Origin: Eubacteriales bacterium
GTDB lineage: Bacteria > Bacillota > Clostridia > Lachnospirales > Lachnospiraceae
Length of the DNA: 40,645 nt
Direction: 5' to 3'
Assembly (NCBI GenBank): GCA_030539055.1
Contig: JAUNSV010000013.1
Coordinates: 1 to 40,645 of the forward strand
This document shows positions 40,259 to 40,645 of the stretch, piece by piece (within the stretch, counting starts at the first letter, position 1; each line of letters begins with the position of its first letter). Under the pieces are notes generated by a model. The model searched no databases. It was not told the DNA's origin and worked only from the letters and a program-made list of their open reading frames with translations. The translations under genes and the position numbers were made by a program.

Positions 40259-40286
40259 ATTATACACAAAGTATTTTATACTTCAA
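40259..40286 (-). promoter_or_regulatory. Promoter of the trmO-GNAT operon
   Basis: Minus strand TTGAAG, 16-base spacer, TATAAT; predicted start near 40252, about 36 bases before the trmO ATG. Confidence 0.7.
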
Positions 40287-40645
40287 GCCTTTTTTTGATT
40301 TATATAAAAAAGATTTTTTAACAAAATGTTTTTTGCTATCAATCACCATTATGACCTTTTTATATTTTTAATAAAAAAAACTTATAATGAAAAACTTCAT
40401 ATGTAAATATGGAGTTTTTTTAAATGTTTATTGTTATATTAATGCTAAAATGAGAATGTAATTTTATGCTAATAAATTAATGTAAGTAAACATATAATAT
40501 GAAATTAAAGATTCATTATTATTTATTTTATTATTGTGATATAATCATAATATATTTTTAAATACATAGCCAAATATACTAAAATAAATCAAATTAATAT
40601 GTATAAAAATGCCCTAAAATTGATTAATTGTTAATATTATACATA
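40287..40645. other. AT-rich intergenic end of the window
   Basis: Apart from the hairpin at 40390-40421, nothing is seen: no frame longer than a few dozen codons with a ribosome site, no RNA gene, and only AT-rich runs. Confidence 0.6.
40390..40421. terminator. Bidirectional terminator-like hairpin
   Basis: AAAAACTTCATAT and ATATGGAGTTTTT pair over 13 positions (one G.U) around a GTAA loop, with seven T on the plus strand and five on the minus. It may end a gene lying beyond the right edge on the minus strand. Confidence 0.75.

Noticed and set aside
1-40645. CRISPR arrays, tRNA or rRNA genes, insertion sequences, integrases.
   Set aside because: No spaced direct repeats, cloverleaf-like sequences or transposase/integrase motifs were found by reading both strands.
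40425-40645. AT-rich right end as a replication origin.
   Set aside because: No DnaA boxes or iterons were seen and no replication gene is nearby.

Overview
The window is a low-GC (by eye about 30%), AT-rich bacterial chromosome segment. Ribosome binding sites of the AGGAG type sit before nearly every gene. The infC-rpmI-rplT leader carries an intrinsic terminator, and TopA, PheST and S20 look clostridial. I read it as an anaerobic Firmicute (Clostridia-like), without being able to name a genus. The anaerobic purine-degradation operon fits a gut or sediment anaerobe.

Layout. 1-3.7 kb: a type III restriction-modification pair (mod, cut by the window edge, and res). 3.8-4.5 kb: two small membrane proteins (DUF2752-like and TM2) on the minus strand. 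4.7-5.3 kb: a PIN toxin with a 51-residue partner. 5.3-11 kb: an attenuated translation operon (infC-rpmI-rplT, then pheS-pheT) ending in a metallo-beta-lactamase-fold protein. 11-19.4 kb: rpsT, an orphan CobU-like kinase, a lipoprotein 5'-nucleotidase, topA, a cysteine-rich unknown protein, a dicarboxylate/amino-acid:cation symporter, and moaC-moaA for molybdenum cofactor synthesis.

19.5-36.1 kb: the core of the window, one long co-directional operon for anaerobic purine breakdown: ridA, guaD, xdhABC, ygeX, ygeY, ygeW, ssnA, ygfK and a fused [2Fe-2S]-molybdenum hydroxylase of the xdhD (selenium-dependent) type. It has its own consensus promoter and a short leader that can fold into a terminator-like hairpin or an overlapping alternative hairpin. 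Guanine is deaminated to xanthine. Two molybdenum hydroxylases handle purine oxidation or reduction. YgfK, SsnA, YgeW and YgeY belong to the anaerobic urate/purine ring-opening set, and YgeX cleaves 2,3-diaminopropionate. YgeX releases 2-aminoacrylate, the substrate of RidA, so the first gene of the operon probably completes the last reaction. MoaC and MoaA just upstream feed the molybdenum enzymes. mntP and a small EamA protein follow closely. No purine permease, no YgfM-type FAD subunit and no selenium-cofactor maturation gene is visible.

37.1-39.2 kb: a scrambled accessory patch. It holds a secreted protein without a Shine-Dalgarno site and with richer base composition, a RelB/DinJ antitoxin with a perfect promoter, a PIN toxin cut off in mid-domain and joined to the 3' end of an unrelated gene, and several inverted repeats. 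39.2-40.2 kb: a GNAT acetyltransferase and a TrmO-type tRNA methyltransferase in a minus-strand operon with a palindrome at its predicted start point. The remainder is AT-rich and non-coding apart from one terminator-like hairpin.
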